From contig NW_024468915.1 in the NCBI RefSeq assembly GCF_011745365.1, positions 2,768,653-2,832,652 on the forward strand: a stretch of 64,000 nucleotides of DNA, in the 5' to 3' direction. A program made the position numbers and the translations under genes. The stretch comes from Cryphonectria parasitica EP155. Lineage: Eukaryota > Ascomycota > Sordariomycetes > Diaporthales > Cryphonectriaceae. Of the stretch, positions 1 through 11,363 are shown piece after piece. The notes beneath the pieces were generated by a model. It had not been told where the DNA came from and made no database searches. It saw only the letters and a program-made list of their open reading frames with translations. Position 1 is the first letter of the stretch; every line of letters begins with the position of its first letter.

Positions 1-1478
1 GAGCACCATATCCAACTGAAGTGATCAAGAATCGTTCGCCCTACTTCAGTCTAAGGAATGAAGAAAATCATCTGGCAGTAGGACTTATTGAGAAGTACTT
101 TCCAGAGTTATCCCCTTGCAAATCATACTTGCTTATAATCTTTAGCGCTAATTCTTTCAGATATCTTCTTGATATCTATAATCTGATTGGATTCTTAGAT
201 GCAGAAGTTCCTCAAGATATTAGTCTGCAGCATACTGTAGCTGCTTTTCGTTATTATGCTCAGTATAACTAATAAGATGTATTCTTGATAGAATGCCTTC
301 GTATTCCATTGATAGCTCATTCACTTAGCTCTTCTGATATTCTCAATAAGCAGAATCTGCTCAGATATGAAGCTAGACAGAAGCGTTTATGAATTCTCCT
401 CTCAGTCAATACAGCAACTTCAGCTTATGCTCTATCTTAGCTCAATATAAAGACTGAAAAAGAATTTTATATTGCTATGCACAAATCTGGCAATATTCTA
501 CTAGCTTATATAAGCAAGCACTATCTGAATAATTAGCTCAGGAGTGCTGAAGCTAATCGGGATTAGGATTTCGAGAATATTCCAACTATGCTGCTGGATA
601 ACAATTCGAATACAGCTCTGCTCTATGCAATCAAACTATTTCGCCTTCAAATCCTGAAATCTACTGATTTCTACCAATCATCTAGTAGCTATTCAGACTG
701 AAGGCAAGCTCTCTATCTTAACTATAGAGAGACTGTACAAAATGTGAAAGAATGGAGTGCAGAGATGGCTATAATGAGCCTGCACTGCCAGATCTTCTCC
801 TATAAGCTGGGATACAGCAACTATACGCAATATCCTGATCAGCTATTAAGAAGGAGTGCTTTATTTCAAGAATACAAAGCTGTACAAGTAGAAGCTGATA
901 GGGTACTGAACATAATCTATAAGCTGAATATTACCTTCTTCGTAAAAGGAGTTGCAGACTTGCTTAAACTATCTATTGAAAGCGATCTCAACAGGATGAG
1001 AAGGAACATATCAGCCTTTGCTCTAGAGGATTTCAAAGCGAGTAGAGCATCCAGCCTAGTTCCGTTAAGACAACAGTCCCGAGAGAGCACAGCTCTAGCT
1101 AGCTCGATCTTGCATTCATCAAGAGAATATAGTATCAGCTTAGAATTAAATCGACTCCTATTCGGAACTCCTACCAATCCTTACTTCTCTTCATCTCGAG
1201 AAATGCTTATCAGTTCAGAACTAATAATCAATCTATCAATGCAGCAAATAGCTAAGCCTAGATGTGCTACTGAAGCTTCATTGCATTAGAGACTGAGAAG
1301 CAGCAATATCATACCTTCCAGTTTTCCTGATAGATCTCAGAAGCCTCGTATACTTCTATGGAATAAGCTTCATAGCCTTAATCCTATCAAGCTCTCAGTA
1401 AGTTCTCCGAACTGGATAGGGTTTAATCATGCTATCAAGATGGATATATATGAAGCAGACTGCAAAAGGATCCGTTGA
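1..1478 (+). pseudogene. F1 accessory ORF3 downstream of pol (unknown product)
   Basis: One reading frame (codons from position 3) runs about 490 codons to a TGA at 1476. It may continue to about 1720 through a short alanine run encoded by a GCT repeat at 1504-1523. Interruptions are few and RIP-like: TAA TAA at 270-275, TGA at 390, TAG at 438 and TAG after 1286. The longest intact block is 744-1289 (181 residues), a helical, mixed-charge sequence. I see no zinc knuckle, protease, RT or integrase motif and do not recognise the family. In F2 the same ORF (20529-22006, minus) lies beyond integrase, on the pol strand, directly before the 3' LTR. It is therefore an extra element-encoded protein, not gag. 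A captured gene or a structural accessory protein are both possible. Confidence 0.55.
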
Positions 1479-1810
1479 GTAAGAATGCAGAATTAGGAGA
1501 GAACTGCTGCTGCTGCTGCTGCTCAAGCAGAGTTTGAAAGCAGATGAGAACAGAGAAGAAATCAGCATTAGAATCTGTTCAGATTATATCCATATTACGA
1601 ATAAACTGAAAATAAATACTAATACTTCTGCATTGATTTGAATAATGGCTCAAGCAATAGGGAGAAGCATGAGGATTGAATTGAGAGGATGATTTGGTTT
1701 GCAGTATTTCCTTTAGCAGTTTGTAATGAATTCTTTATTTCTTTACTTCATCTCCCTCTAATCAAACTTAGCATACCATTGGACTTGTTACAACTTTGGA
1801 AGAAAGTTGC

Positions 1811-1821
1811 TGGGGGAGAAC
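1811..1821 (+). other. F1 polypurine tract
   Basis: TGGGGGAGAAC immediately precedes the TG of the 3' LTR. This is the expected place and composition for the plus-strand primer of an LTR element, and it fixes the element's orientation. Confidence 0.6.
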
Positions 1822-2140
1822 TGTTGTAGTGGCCAGGGTAGTAGTCCGTGAGACGTGGAGTACAGTGGGTCAAGGGTCCTCATACATATAAAGGATACTA
1901 TCCACTTTTCAAATTCTTTAGCTATAAGCAATAATGAAGCATCCTTTCTCTTCTTTTCAATTTTGAACTCTTTGGACAGGTCTAAGACAGGTTTTTCACC
2001 CTGTTCTTGTGCCCGTGTGGCCTTAGTTTGCTGTCCTCATCTGTACAGGCATGCTTGGATTGCATGAGCTCTTGCCCATTGCTTCGGCAGCTGTTTGTCC
2101 CTTTTTCTTTCGAGGGCGACGGCGCCCTAGTTCTGGTTCA
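1822..2140 (+). repeat. F1 3' LTR (319 bp)
   Basis: Starts TGTTGTAGTGG and ends CTGGTTCA. The length of 319 bp equals both F2 LTRs. It is little mutated, and a TATA box (TATAAA, 1887-1892) with the context CATACATATAAAGG marks the likely U3 promoter. G1 sequence begins at 2141. Confidence 0.9.
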
Positions 2141-5100
2141 CCAGCTCGGAGCTCTGGCTAGCTGGCTTCAGCCCTCTCAGCACCCCTTCTATGCTAATCC
2201 CTTCAGAAGCACTCTCAACAGCATTTATATAGCTATATTGCAGCTTGCTAGCTCTTATATATAAGAAGGGATTGTATATGAAATTAAAGATGTTTCTATA
2301 CAATCTGCAGTATTATTTCAATATCTGCTGCTTAACTAATAAAGCGAATAAGATGAAATATGCAATACGCTGCTTGAAAGATAATTCCAAGCAGAACTGG
2401 ATTAATTATATTGCTTGCTAGAAGAAGGAATAGCATAAGCTTGTTCCTATTATCTTTGGAGAATTCGAATTCTTTCTGAAGAACTAGTTAGCCAATTCCA
2501 CTATCCGCACTATTACTGCTGCAGCAATGCTTGCAAGCATTGCTCAAGGCAAGAGCGAATCAGTAATAAGCTTCGTATGCTAGTATCAGGAGGTGAAGCT
2601 TGAATCTCCCTATCCTAATACTAAGCAATACTGTATAATAGCTATTCTTATATACTTCAGACTAGAGATTTGTATTGCTATCAGTGCGCAAACGATGCTT
2701 CCAAGCAGCTGAAATGCTCTGATTAGCTTAATACAATGTATTGAATCCGCTTAAGGAATGATTGCTAATTCTCAACCTGCTGTTAAGATGCTTCTAAGCA
2801 GCAGCTCAGGAACTGCTATCTTCTCATATTGTAGCTATTACAGCTGTAGCAAGCCAGGCTATATAGCAAGGAACTGCACAGCTCCGCATAGTTCTCAGGC
2901 ACTTCTCCTTACAAGCACTCAAGCTTCGTTAACGCGCTCTCAAACAGTTGATAATAACTTTGCTCGCTGTTATAACTATTAGAAGATAGGCTATTTTGCT
3001 AATCTATGCTCAGAGCTTCAACAAAACATCTGTTACACCTGCAATAAGCTAGGCCACTATAGTTTCAGTTGCTCAGAAGTAGAATATCGGATTTGCAAGA
3101 AGAAGAAGCATACAGCAAACAGCTGCAAGCAGGCTAATAAAGTAGCAACAGCTACGCAACAGAGCTAAAAAGACGCCAAGCGAAAGCTTTGCCAGCTTAC
3201 TGTTTATGCAAGGCTGTTGCTCGGAAACAAAAGAAAGCATACATATAGATTAATCGACTCGGGAGCAGAGGAGAACCTGATCAACCGCTGCTTAGCTGAA
3301 GCTCTGGCGCAGAACTAATCTTTTGAAGCATGCCCCAAGCTTATCTCAATTAATCAGGAAGCTATTATCATATACAGCAGCTGCTCTATCAATATAAAGA
3401 TTATAGATAGCTTAGAAACATTCAGAAAGCAGCATTATTGCTTCATAGTAGCAGATATTAGCTAGCTCAGCCTAATTCTAAGATTCCTATAGCTTGAGGT
3501 TATTAACTCGGTAATACAATGAGATATGAAGCAATAAAGATTTTCCTTCCAGCGCTCTTAGATTCAGCTCTGCATTATAGCAAAAGAGCTTAAGAAAGCA
3601 AGAATTGCTTTTGCAGCATATTACTACCCAAGCTTATCAGATCTACTTCTTAAGATTGAGCTAGAAGATATAGCATTAGAGCTGCGCCTGCTTTCTAAGT
3701 ATCGCAACTTCATTAATCTATACATAGAGGAAGTATCAAAGTTGCTTGCATTCTATACTGATATTAATTATTGCATCGAGCTTAAAGAGAGAGCAAAACT
3801 GCTCTGAAAGCTCTTATACACTCTCTCTACAGCTAAACTAGAAGTACTCAGAAAATACTTGGAGAAGATGCTAGCTAGAAAATGAATTCAACTCTTAATC
3901 AGCTCTGCTAGCGCATCTATACTATTCATGCTAAAGAAAGAAAGCAAGCTGCATCTCTGTATGAACTACAGAGCATTGAATCGGATTATATGCAAGAACT
4001 GCATTCCATTGCCTTTGATTGCTAAGATTTTCAATTAACTAAGCTATGTACAAATCTATATCAAGCTTAATCTTAAGAATGTATATTATTAGCTCTGAAT
4101 CTATAAAGGAAATGAGTAGAAGACTGCTTTTTATACAAAATACAGCTATTTCGAATACTGTATTCTGCTCTTTAATCTTACTAATATCCCAGCTACATTT
4201 CAAATATATATTAATAAGATGCTAGCAAGCTTAATAGATATAATCTGCATTATTTATCTAAATAATATTCTAATCTATAGTAATAATGCTAAGCAGTATA
4301 TAAGCTATATTCAAGAGATCTTGAAGCAGCTATAGCAATAAGAGCTATATCTTAATCTGAAAAAGTGCAAGTTCAACATATAATAAGTAAAATTCCTAAG
4401 CTTTATAGTATTCTCAGAAGAAATCAATATGAACAAGAAATACATTGCAGCTATTATACAGTAGCTGCTTCTATATATTATCTGCAATATTCAGATATTT
4501 CTTGAGTTTATTGGATTCTACTATTAATTTATATAAAACTATTCCAAGATTGCTATACTATTAATCGATCTTTTGCAAAGCAGCAGTATAAGTATGATTG
4601 CACTCTTGAACTGTATTCGAATAGCTTTCAAGACTCTGATTATACTCTTTATAATAGCTTTATTGCTATACTATTATAATGCTGTATTACTAATAAGAGT
4701 TGAAATAAATGCTTCTGCTTTTGCTATAGAAGCTGTGCTAGCTTAGCTGTTTCAAAGCTGCTGATATTCAATTGCTTTTCATTCAAAGAAGCTCTCTCTA
4801 ACAGAAATATAGTATAGTATAGAAAATATCAAGCTATTAGCTATTGTAAATGCTGTATCAAACTAGCAGCATTATTTGTTATATCTGCTTAAGCTTATAC
4901 TCATTTTTACAAACTATCTCAACTTGCAGTACTAAGAAACTAAATAGAAGCTATCTGCTTGCTAGTTACGCTAGCTAAATAATCTCAGCATATATAATCT
5001 TATCATTCAGTATTGCTTTAGCAAGTTCAACTCAGCTAATGAGTTGTTCAGATAGCTAGATTATTAGAAGAAAGAGAAAGCTAAGCAGAAGCTGCAAAGC

Positions 5101-6900
5101 CCTAGCGATTTCATTACAATAAAGAATCTGGAGAATCAGAAAGAATCTTATATTGATTATATTCGAAGAATAAGAATAGAGCAAGCAGCAAACCTGAGTA
5201 TTTCCTGTTTTCGAGTATATACTTTTCGCTATTCGAGCAAGAGCGCAGAGTTTGAGCAGATAGCAGATCTGAATATCTTCTGTTTTCGAGAGTATGCTCT
5301 TTGCTATTCGAGCGAGAGCGCAGAGTTGAAGCGAAGTATCTGCTTAGCAACTAATATTACTTGGATATTGAATTGCAAACTAATTATCCTTCTGCGCCTA
5401 GCAATAGAGCGAAGTATAGCAATAATACTAGAGCAGCTTGCAGAGCTAATAAGAGTGCATCTGCTATAACTGCAACAAGAAAACATTTTTGTTCAGATGG
5501 AAGCTTAGTACAAGAGGCAAATATGCAGCTCTATAGCTAGTATAGAGCTATAGCAAGTTATTAAGAGCTTGTTATACTTTAGAAGATATATATTTATACT
5601 AAACTATTCATTAATTTGCAAGAAGCTTTTGAAAGTATATTATAATGATTTAATAGCTAGCTATCTTAGTATAGCTAAGTTTACTAAAATGATTTCTTAT
5701 TATTACTATTGAAATGCATTAGCTAAGAATATAAAGAAGCATATTAATACATATGCAGTATGCTAGCGAATAAAAACAAGGAAATAATACTTATATAGCT
5801 TGCTCAGTTCCTTATTATCAGCAACTCATTCATAAGCTAAGATATTAATAAACTTTATTACTAGTCTGCTCAGATTTATCAGTTTTTATAATAAAGCTTA
5901 TAATGCTATTCTAGTAATTATTAATAAATACTCGAAGTATGCTCTGTATATTCTAATAATAATATAGCTTATAAGTAGCAGTTTAGCAGATATTATACTA
6001 TAATATATATATTAGTTTTACAGTATTTCTAAGAGTATTATATCAAACAGAGAAAGCTTCTTTACAAGCTACTTCTGAACTAATTTCTGCTTTCATCTGA
6101 GAACTAAACAGCATCTGAATACTGCATTTTACTTCTAAATAGATGAATAGATTGAGCAGCAGAACTAGAATCTCGAATAATATCTTTGCGCTTATTGCAG
6201 CTTTTCTCAAGCGGATTGAATGCAGCGCTTACTCCTTGTACAAGCAGTATATAATAGCATAGATTATAGCGGAATAGAATTATTATCTGCTATATTGCTC
6301 TATGGATTCCAACTAATAAAACTAATAAATATTAATATGCAGCGCTTAAGCTATATTTCCAAGATTTCAGAGCAGCTCGAAAATCTTGCTAAAGCTTGTA
6401 AGAAAGCTTAGGAAAGCTTTAACTATGCAAGATAAGCATATATTAGATAGTATAACAAATATTATATCAATAAAAGATTCTCTCTTAGCAATTTCATTCT
6501 TATTTCAGCTAAATATTTATACTAAAAAAGCATTAATAATAAACTAGCAAACAAATATCTTAGCTCTTTTCGAGTATTAGAGATTGTAGGAGCATATGGA
6601 CTAGCATATAAGCTTGAATTGTTAGCGAAATACAAGATCTATAATATCTTTCCAATTGTAGCTCTAAAGAACTTTAATAAATAAGATGAAGAAGAGCTTG
6701 AGATGCATTCTGATATTAATCTTGAGAAAGAGATATATTGGAAGGTAGAAGCTATTCTAGCATATCAAAAGCTATCTAGGAATTGCTAATTTCTTATATA
6801 TTGAAAGGAATATAGCAGTAATGAGAATTTATGGAAACTATGAATATTTATTGATAATAAATTATTAATTAAAGAATACAAAGTACAGTTGAAGCAGTAA
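2141..6900 (+). pseudogene. G1 gag-pol (RIP-inactivated)
   Basis: A single frame carries the whole polyprotein. Four gag zinc knuckles lie at 2836-2877, 2968-3009, 3031-3072 and 3085-3126. Only the third is an intact CX2CX4HX4C; the others have Cys or His changed to Tyr. Then come the aspartic protease motif DSGA at 3256, the RT motif YLNN (normally YLDD) at 4255-4266, the integrase core from about 5848 with catalytic Asp now Asn at 6046-6048, and a chromodomain near 6733-6840. All these landmarks are in one frame, so inactivation is by nonsense and missense changes only. Stops are mostly TAG and TAA in place of Gln or Trp codons. The end is uncertain: TAA TAA at 6898-6903 may be RIP stops. 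Family: Ty3/Gypsy chromovirus. Confidence 0.85.
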
Positions 6901-7062
6901 TAATGCAGTACAGAAGCTATTCAATCTTCAATTGAAAAACTAAAAATCCTTATATAGCTTATTCATCTAGGGAATTAGCAATATTTCTGTATTGTAGCAA
7001 TCAGTGCTAGTTATTTCCTATGCTGTAAAAGCATGCTTATCTACCCAGGGTTTTTAAAGAGA

Positions 7063-7991
7063 TTATCCTTCCTCTTTGAGAGCTGCTTCAGAAGGCTTGC
7101 AAGCTGCCTCAGCTAGCATTTCCAAAGCGCTAATACTGCGCTGAAGCAGCAATATCAACTCTCCGCTTATAACAGGAGCAGAAGATGCGCTGATTACTAG
7201 CGCAGGAGCAGCGCCTATAGAGCGCACTAGCTGGAGAACATTTTGCAAGTCTTTGTTGATTAGCTCTTAATCAAAGGAGCAGGCATTGTTCAGAGCCAAA
7301 TCCGCCTTATAAGGAAGCTATAGTAGCTTGTAAGTAGCGCGAAAGATAAGAGGGAGCAGGGATAATACTACTTACAAGCTAGCAGGAGTAATTGCTGCAA
7401 GCATACTGAAAACAATGAGCACTGAAGCTTATAATAAATCAATATAAGGATTTATAAGGCAGGGAAACTGGTGTATCTGACTGATTCTAGTACCGGATTT
7501 CAGGCTTCTGAATGCAGCGATGCATGCATTTCTGGCACTAGCTAGCAGAGGGATGCACTGCATTCAGTCCCTCGGAAACCTTCTTCCTCTTGATAGCTTA
7601 GCAATATTAGCGCAGCGCTGTATATACAATATATATGAGTACTCATGGAAGCTGTAGAAATGATGAAAGGCGGAGCCTTCAGGGCAGGAGTCTCGGGAGA
7701 TTCGAGGGGGAGCGAGAGAAAGAGCGAGAGCGAGAGAGAGGCTCTCTTGCGCTTCTTGCTAGCAGGAGCCTTGCAGCTACTACGCTAACTGCTGCAGCAG
7801 CTACAAGAGGGAGAGGATGCGGGAGCAGCGGGGGCGCCTGAGAGCAGAGGGTGGCGAGGAGAGGGTACTGCATCAACAGCGCTGGAGGAAGCATTGCTAG
7901 CCTCCGAGGCTTCAGGAGCGATCTAATCCTTAGAGATCTTAGGAGCTAGTGCAGCTTCTCCAGATGTATTAATAGCAGTAAAAGAAAATAT
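7063..7991 (-). pseudogene. G1 antisense accessory ORF (remnant)
   Basis: On the strand opposite pol, two blocks are conserved in G2. The distal block ends at a TAA at 7063-7065, is open for at least 60 codons and has a helical Ala/Leu-rich tail; the G2 equivalent ends at 58507 with a similar peptide. The proximal block could start at an ATA (ATG in the ancestor) at 7989-7991 and is Ser/Pro/Ala-rich, with a CX2CX6C motif from 7805 followed by a KKRKR basic patch. The two blocks are in different frames, so at least one intron or frame change is needed. The GC-rich part (7640-7900) is also open in the sense direction from an ATG at 7645, so its coding strand is not settled. Its position matches the antisense gene of family 1. 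Confidence 0.4.
7324..7381. repeat. 14-bp inverted repeat in G1
   Basis: Arms TAGCTTGTAAGTAG (7324-7337) and its exact reverse complement (7368-7381) flank a 30-bp loop. G2 has the same structure at 58189-58202 and 58233-58246 with one RIP-type mismatch. It could be a hairpin or contain a splice donor (GTAAGT) of the antisense gene. Confidence 0.6.
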
Positions 7992-8049
7992 CTGCAACAA
8001 ATTAGCTTCTATGCAATGCTTTAGAGAATAGGGATATACATACTGTACT

Positions 8050-8087
8050 ATTGCTGCTATTATTATTATTATTGCTGCTGCTGCTAT
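8050..8087. repeat. (ATT)n/(GCT)n microsatellite
   Basis: A run of ATT then GCT triplets inside G1. G2 has the equivalent at about 57483-57520 with the same unit lengths, so it was present before the copies separated. Confidence 0.8.
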
Positions 8088-8157
8088 AATAGCTAAGGAA
8101 AGGGAAAAATAGAAAGAGAGAGGAATTCAGATATAAGAGCGAAATAGGAAGCAACAG

Positions 8158-8791
8158 TGCTCTACTAGCACGCACACTTCAAGCAATCCTATTATCTGGC
8201 TCTAGAAGCTATTCCAAGATTGCAGTAGCATGGATAACTGCGCTAAGCTGCACAGTCTTTGTAACTATACTGCATTTGCACTGCGCTAGCGCTAGAGCAA
8301 TCTTCACAATATTACATAACTTATTATCAGAGAAAAACTTAGCTCTTTAGAGCGAAGCATTCTAACAACAAGAACCAACTGATGAGAAGATTATTGACAA
8401 GTATGAAGAGATCTATGAATCTGCGCAAGAGCAGCTCGAATGCATAGTTTCTAGGAATAGGAATCTGGAAGAGAAAGGATTCTGTTAGAGCTTATATGCG
8501 CACAAAGGAAATAGGTAGCCCTTGCAATCTCTGGTAGCAATCCAGAGCTGCTGCAAAAGCTTCATTCTAAAGCAGCGCTCTCGTACAATGCTGTATAGCT
8601 ATCAGATCATTGTTATCCCATCTAGTCCAGGCTAATTGTGTATATAAGGGAAAGGGGAACAACAGATTCAGCAGCGAAAAGAGAAGAAGGGAGATAGATT
8701 CAGTAATCTCTTTGAATGGAAGCATTAACAGAGCAGCTTAGGAGCAGCTCACACCCCTTCACCTCACTTGTGTGCTCTTTTTACCCTGACA
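8158..8791 (+). repeat. G1 3' LTR (inner end provisional)
   Basis: The outer end (CCCTGACA at 8791) is certain, because A sequence resumes at 8792 and the G2 LTRs start at the same base. The terminal 239 bp are proven LTR: they occur at both ends of G2. I place the inner end at TG 8158 because a purine-rich stretch (AAGAGCGAAATAGGAAGC) precedes it; that gives 634 bp here and in G2. An alternative start at 7021 (1771 bp) cannot be excluded, since the full second LTR is off-window. Confidence 0.55.
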
Positions 8792-10204
8792 GAATACGAT
8801 AGCTTCTTCAGGAATCTCTTCATCCTTGCACGCTCCTACTCAAAAGGAACTGATTAATCAGATATATCAGCTTATCCAGCGTATTCAGAATCTGCATGAA
8901 TAACAGCAGGCTCAGAGCGCTACTATCGCCAACCAACAGGCCTAGCTAGCTCAATAAGCTCAGCAGGCGCAGTCTATCTCTGCAACTATCAGTAGCGCTG
9001 AAAAAGTATATAAGATAAATAAGCTTGCTATGTATAATAGCAATCAAAAGATACTGCATAAATTCCTTATCTACTGCAGAGCATATTTCCTGCACTACAA
9101 GACTCAGTTTACTAAGAAATCTGAGAAAGTTATTCTTGCAGGAACTTATCTCGAAAAGAATGCTCTTATTTGATACAAGCTTTCTCTATGCAATCACTTA
9201 GAGCATTAGAACAATTCCAATGTATATATTTAGAGTATCAAGAATATATTTGATTCTTTCGAGAGCTTCGAGAAAGCTTTCAAAGAAATCTTTGATAATT
9301 CTAACGAAGAATGTATTATAGCTTAGTAGCTTATGAATCTCAGATAGACTAAGTTAGCTTTTGCTTATATAGTTAGATTTAAGCAGCTTTTAGCAAGACT
9401 TCCGTAGAAAGATAAGAATCTCATGAAATACTATTATAAGGAACTTAAGAATGATATTAAAAATGAAATCTTCAAGCAGGATTGGCTGGAAAACTTCGCG
9501 ATATTCTCCAATCAAGCTATCTGCATTAATAACTATCTATATAAATGATGAATAGAGAAGTTTAAAAAGAGAGGAAGCTAGATTTGGAGATTTCCAGCTA
9601 ATATGAGCAAGAAACTCCAAAATAAGAATAGCAGTTAATATAGTAATATAGCTTAGAGCAGCACTATATATGCTGATTCTATAAAACTCAATATAGCTAA
9701 TAAGCAGTATAGCAAGAAGAATAATATTACTTGCTATAACTACAATAAACAAGAATATATAGTATGCAACTGCTATTAATTCCAGAAAAACAAATAGCAA
9801 CTAGTTCAGAAAGAATATCAGATGAATATTGCTTGATAATAGAAACTTAATCAACTGAGCAAAAATACTCTCTCGAAGCAAATATCGAACTCTATTAATT
9901 ACAGAAGTTTCAGCTGAATATTCTGCTACAATAATAACTGCTTAATACATCTCTCGAGTAAGGAAGATTCAGAATAGTTCTCTCAGAAACTTAGGCGCTA
10001 TAGGCAGATAGCGATAGCAGAGCGAGGATATACGCTCAGCACAATTACAAGCAGCAACAATTTGAACTGCTCTAATATCGTGGAATAGAGCATTCAAGCG
10101 TTAGAAGAAGAGCTTAGCAATAATATTCTTCAATATTCTTTATTGCTTATGCTAAGCACTATGGCTAGGGATATGAATAAGAGATAATACTCTCTTAGCT
10201 ACTA
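8792..10204 (+). pseudogene. A, piece 1: gag of a family-1 element
   Basis: This is the 5' portion of the gag of A. The initiation codon is ATA (8799-8801) where ATG is expected, as in all other copies. The first about 80 codons are Gln-rich and coiled-coil-like; the Gag core follows, then a CCHC knuckle at 9732-9773 in frame with the start (residues 312-325). The second Cys and the His of the knuckle are Tyr. Stops are TAG, TAA or TGA at Gln, Trp or Arg positions. B interrupts the frame at 10204/10205. The 5' LTR and primer site of A lie left of G1, off-window. Confidence 0.85.
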
Positions 10205-10650
10205 TGTAATAAGCACTGCAGCAATCCGAAGATTCCTAAGTATACAAAGGGGTTTATGCTAATAAGAGCAGTATCAAAGTATCAAGTCCTTGAATACAGA
10301 ACTGTACAAGTCCTAATAAGCAATGCAAGTATTCACTGCCTTTAGGGCTACTCAGTATATAAAACTGAATACTTAGATTAACAACTAAAGAGCTATATAC
10401 TAAATCTATCTAATAGTAATAAACGTATTCTTATATATTCAGCTCTTTAGTTCTAACTATCCTAACTATATTCCGATTCCTCATAATCATTTCCTAAATA
10501 TATTAACTATATTCATAGTTGATATAATCATACTAGTAATCCTAATCCGAGTTATATAATCCTGATTAATACTCAACATTAGATTATAATATCTGATTTC
10601 TTAGTTAGTAAAGCCTATTCTGTAATCTACATATTGAATGAGTTATAATA
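10205..10650 (-). repeat. B 3' LTR (446 bp)
   Basis: Reads from TGTAATAAGC to TTATAATA on the plus strand, the reverse complement of TGTTATAAC...TTACA with C-to-T changes. A pyrimidine tract at 10651-10670 is the complement of the polypurine tract. Confidence 0.92.
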
Positions 10651-10742
10651 TTATTTTCCTTCTATCAGTTATTATTCTCAACAATCTTTTGTAAGTATTC
10701 TAGCAAATTCTTCGTATACATAATCTTGCTTTCCTAATTGAA

Positions 10743-11363
10743 ATATCGAACAGAATCAACAAATCCCATATTCGCAAATCTTCTTCCGTTCCAAAGAATA
10801 TCCAAGATCGCAATCTCTTGGTTTCCCGCTTCTTGGAAAATTTTATCAAGATACTCATTTGTTCCTATTGCAAGAATCGTAATTTCGGATTCTGCAAGAT
10901 ATTTTCCGAAAACTTTTCTTGTTATATTGAATGTATTCGACTAGGCTGCTTCAAGTGCGATATCATGAGCTCTTCCTTCAAGAAGCTTTGCAATATTACT
11001 ACTTAATATCGAAAGTTGGAGAACAAGATTGAGAAGAGGGAAACCGAGCTTCTCCATCTATACTAACAGAAGCAGATGTAGTTCGAGAAAATAAAACGTA
11101 CTCTGCATTATAGTATTACTTGCATAGAGGAATTGGATTGTATAAAAGCTAAGAAGGCTGAAGCTAAGAGAGTGTGTATTGCTGCTGAAGTATAGGCTGT
11201 TATAGCAGAGAAATCTGTTATTATAGCTAGAGATTCTTTCTTTGAAGATTTCAACTGGAATTCCGTGGATTTGAAAGATTCTGTAATAGATTGGTTGAGC
11301 TTTCTGGAGAGTAAGATTTCCGAAGCTTCTGGATCTCGGTTCGGAGCGGAGCGATCATCTTAG
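10743..11363 (+). pseudogene. B antisense accessory gene (six-Cys cluster protein)
   Basis: One uninterrupted register of 207 codons, opposite to pol, from ATA TCG AAC AGA at 10743 (ancestral ATG) to TAG at 11361-11363. The Cys cluster is CX2CX7CX9CX2CX7C once two RIP changes are allowed for (one Cys to Tyr, one Arg to Cys). A charged helical segment follows, then the FNWNS...FLES tail shared with C and D. Stops inside are RIP-type. The TAG overlaps the pol stop (complement 11360-11362) by two bases, tail to tail. Six regularly spaced Cys suggest a zinc-binding regulator, but the Lys/Arg between Cys 2 and 3 typical of DNA-binding binuclear clusters is not clearly conserved. Confidence 0.65.

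Larger units (their letters stand above)
1..2140 (+). mobile_element. F1: 3' end of a family-2 Gypsy element, cut by window edge
   Basis: The rightmost part of a family-2 LTR retrotransposon in forward orientation: an accessory ORF, a purine-rich tract at 1811-1821 and the 3' LTR at 1822-2140. It aligns without a gap to the reverse complement of F2. Positions sum to 22007, checked at the LTR start, near 525 and across the GCT repeat. It is inserted in the gag of G1: the sequence resuming at 2141 matches G2 base for base except for transitions. The 5' portion and 5' LTR lie to the left of the window. RIP load is lighter than in F2. Confidence 0.85.
2141..8791 (+). mobile_element. G1: family-3 Gypsy chromodomain element
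   Basis: Forward-oriented element interrupted at its left by F1; its 5' LTR is off-window. It holds gag-pol, an antisense accessory region and a 3' LTR ending CCCTGACA at 8791. Every landmark in G1 plus the matching landmark in G2 sums to 65570 (protease 3256/62314, RT 4255/61315, chromodomain 6736/58834, LTR end 8791/56779). The two copies are therefore collinear with no net indel over 6.65 kb. G1 is inserted in the 5' leader of A: A's gag start region resumes at 8792, and GAATA at 8792-8796 should be the right-hand target duplication. Confidence 0.85.
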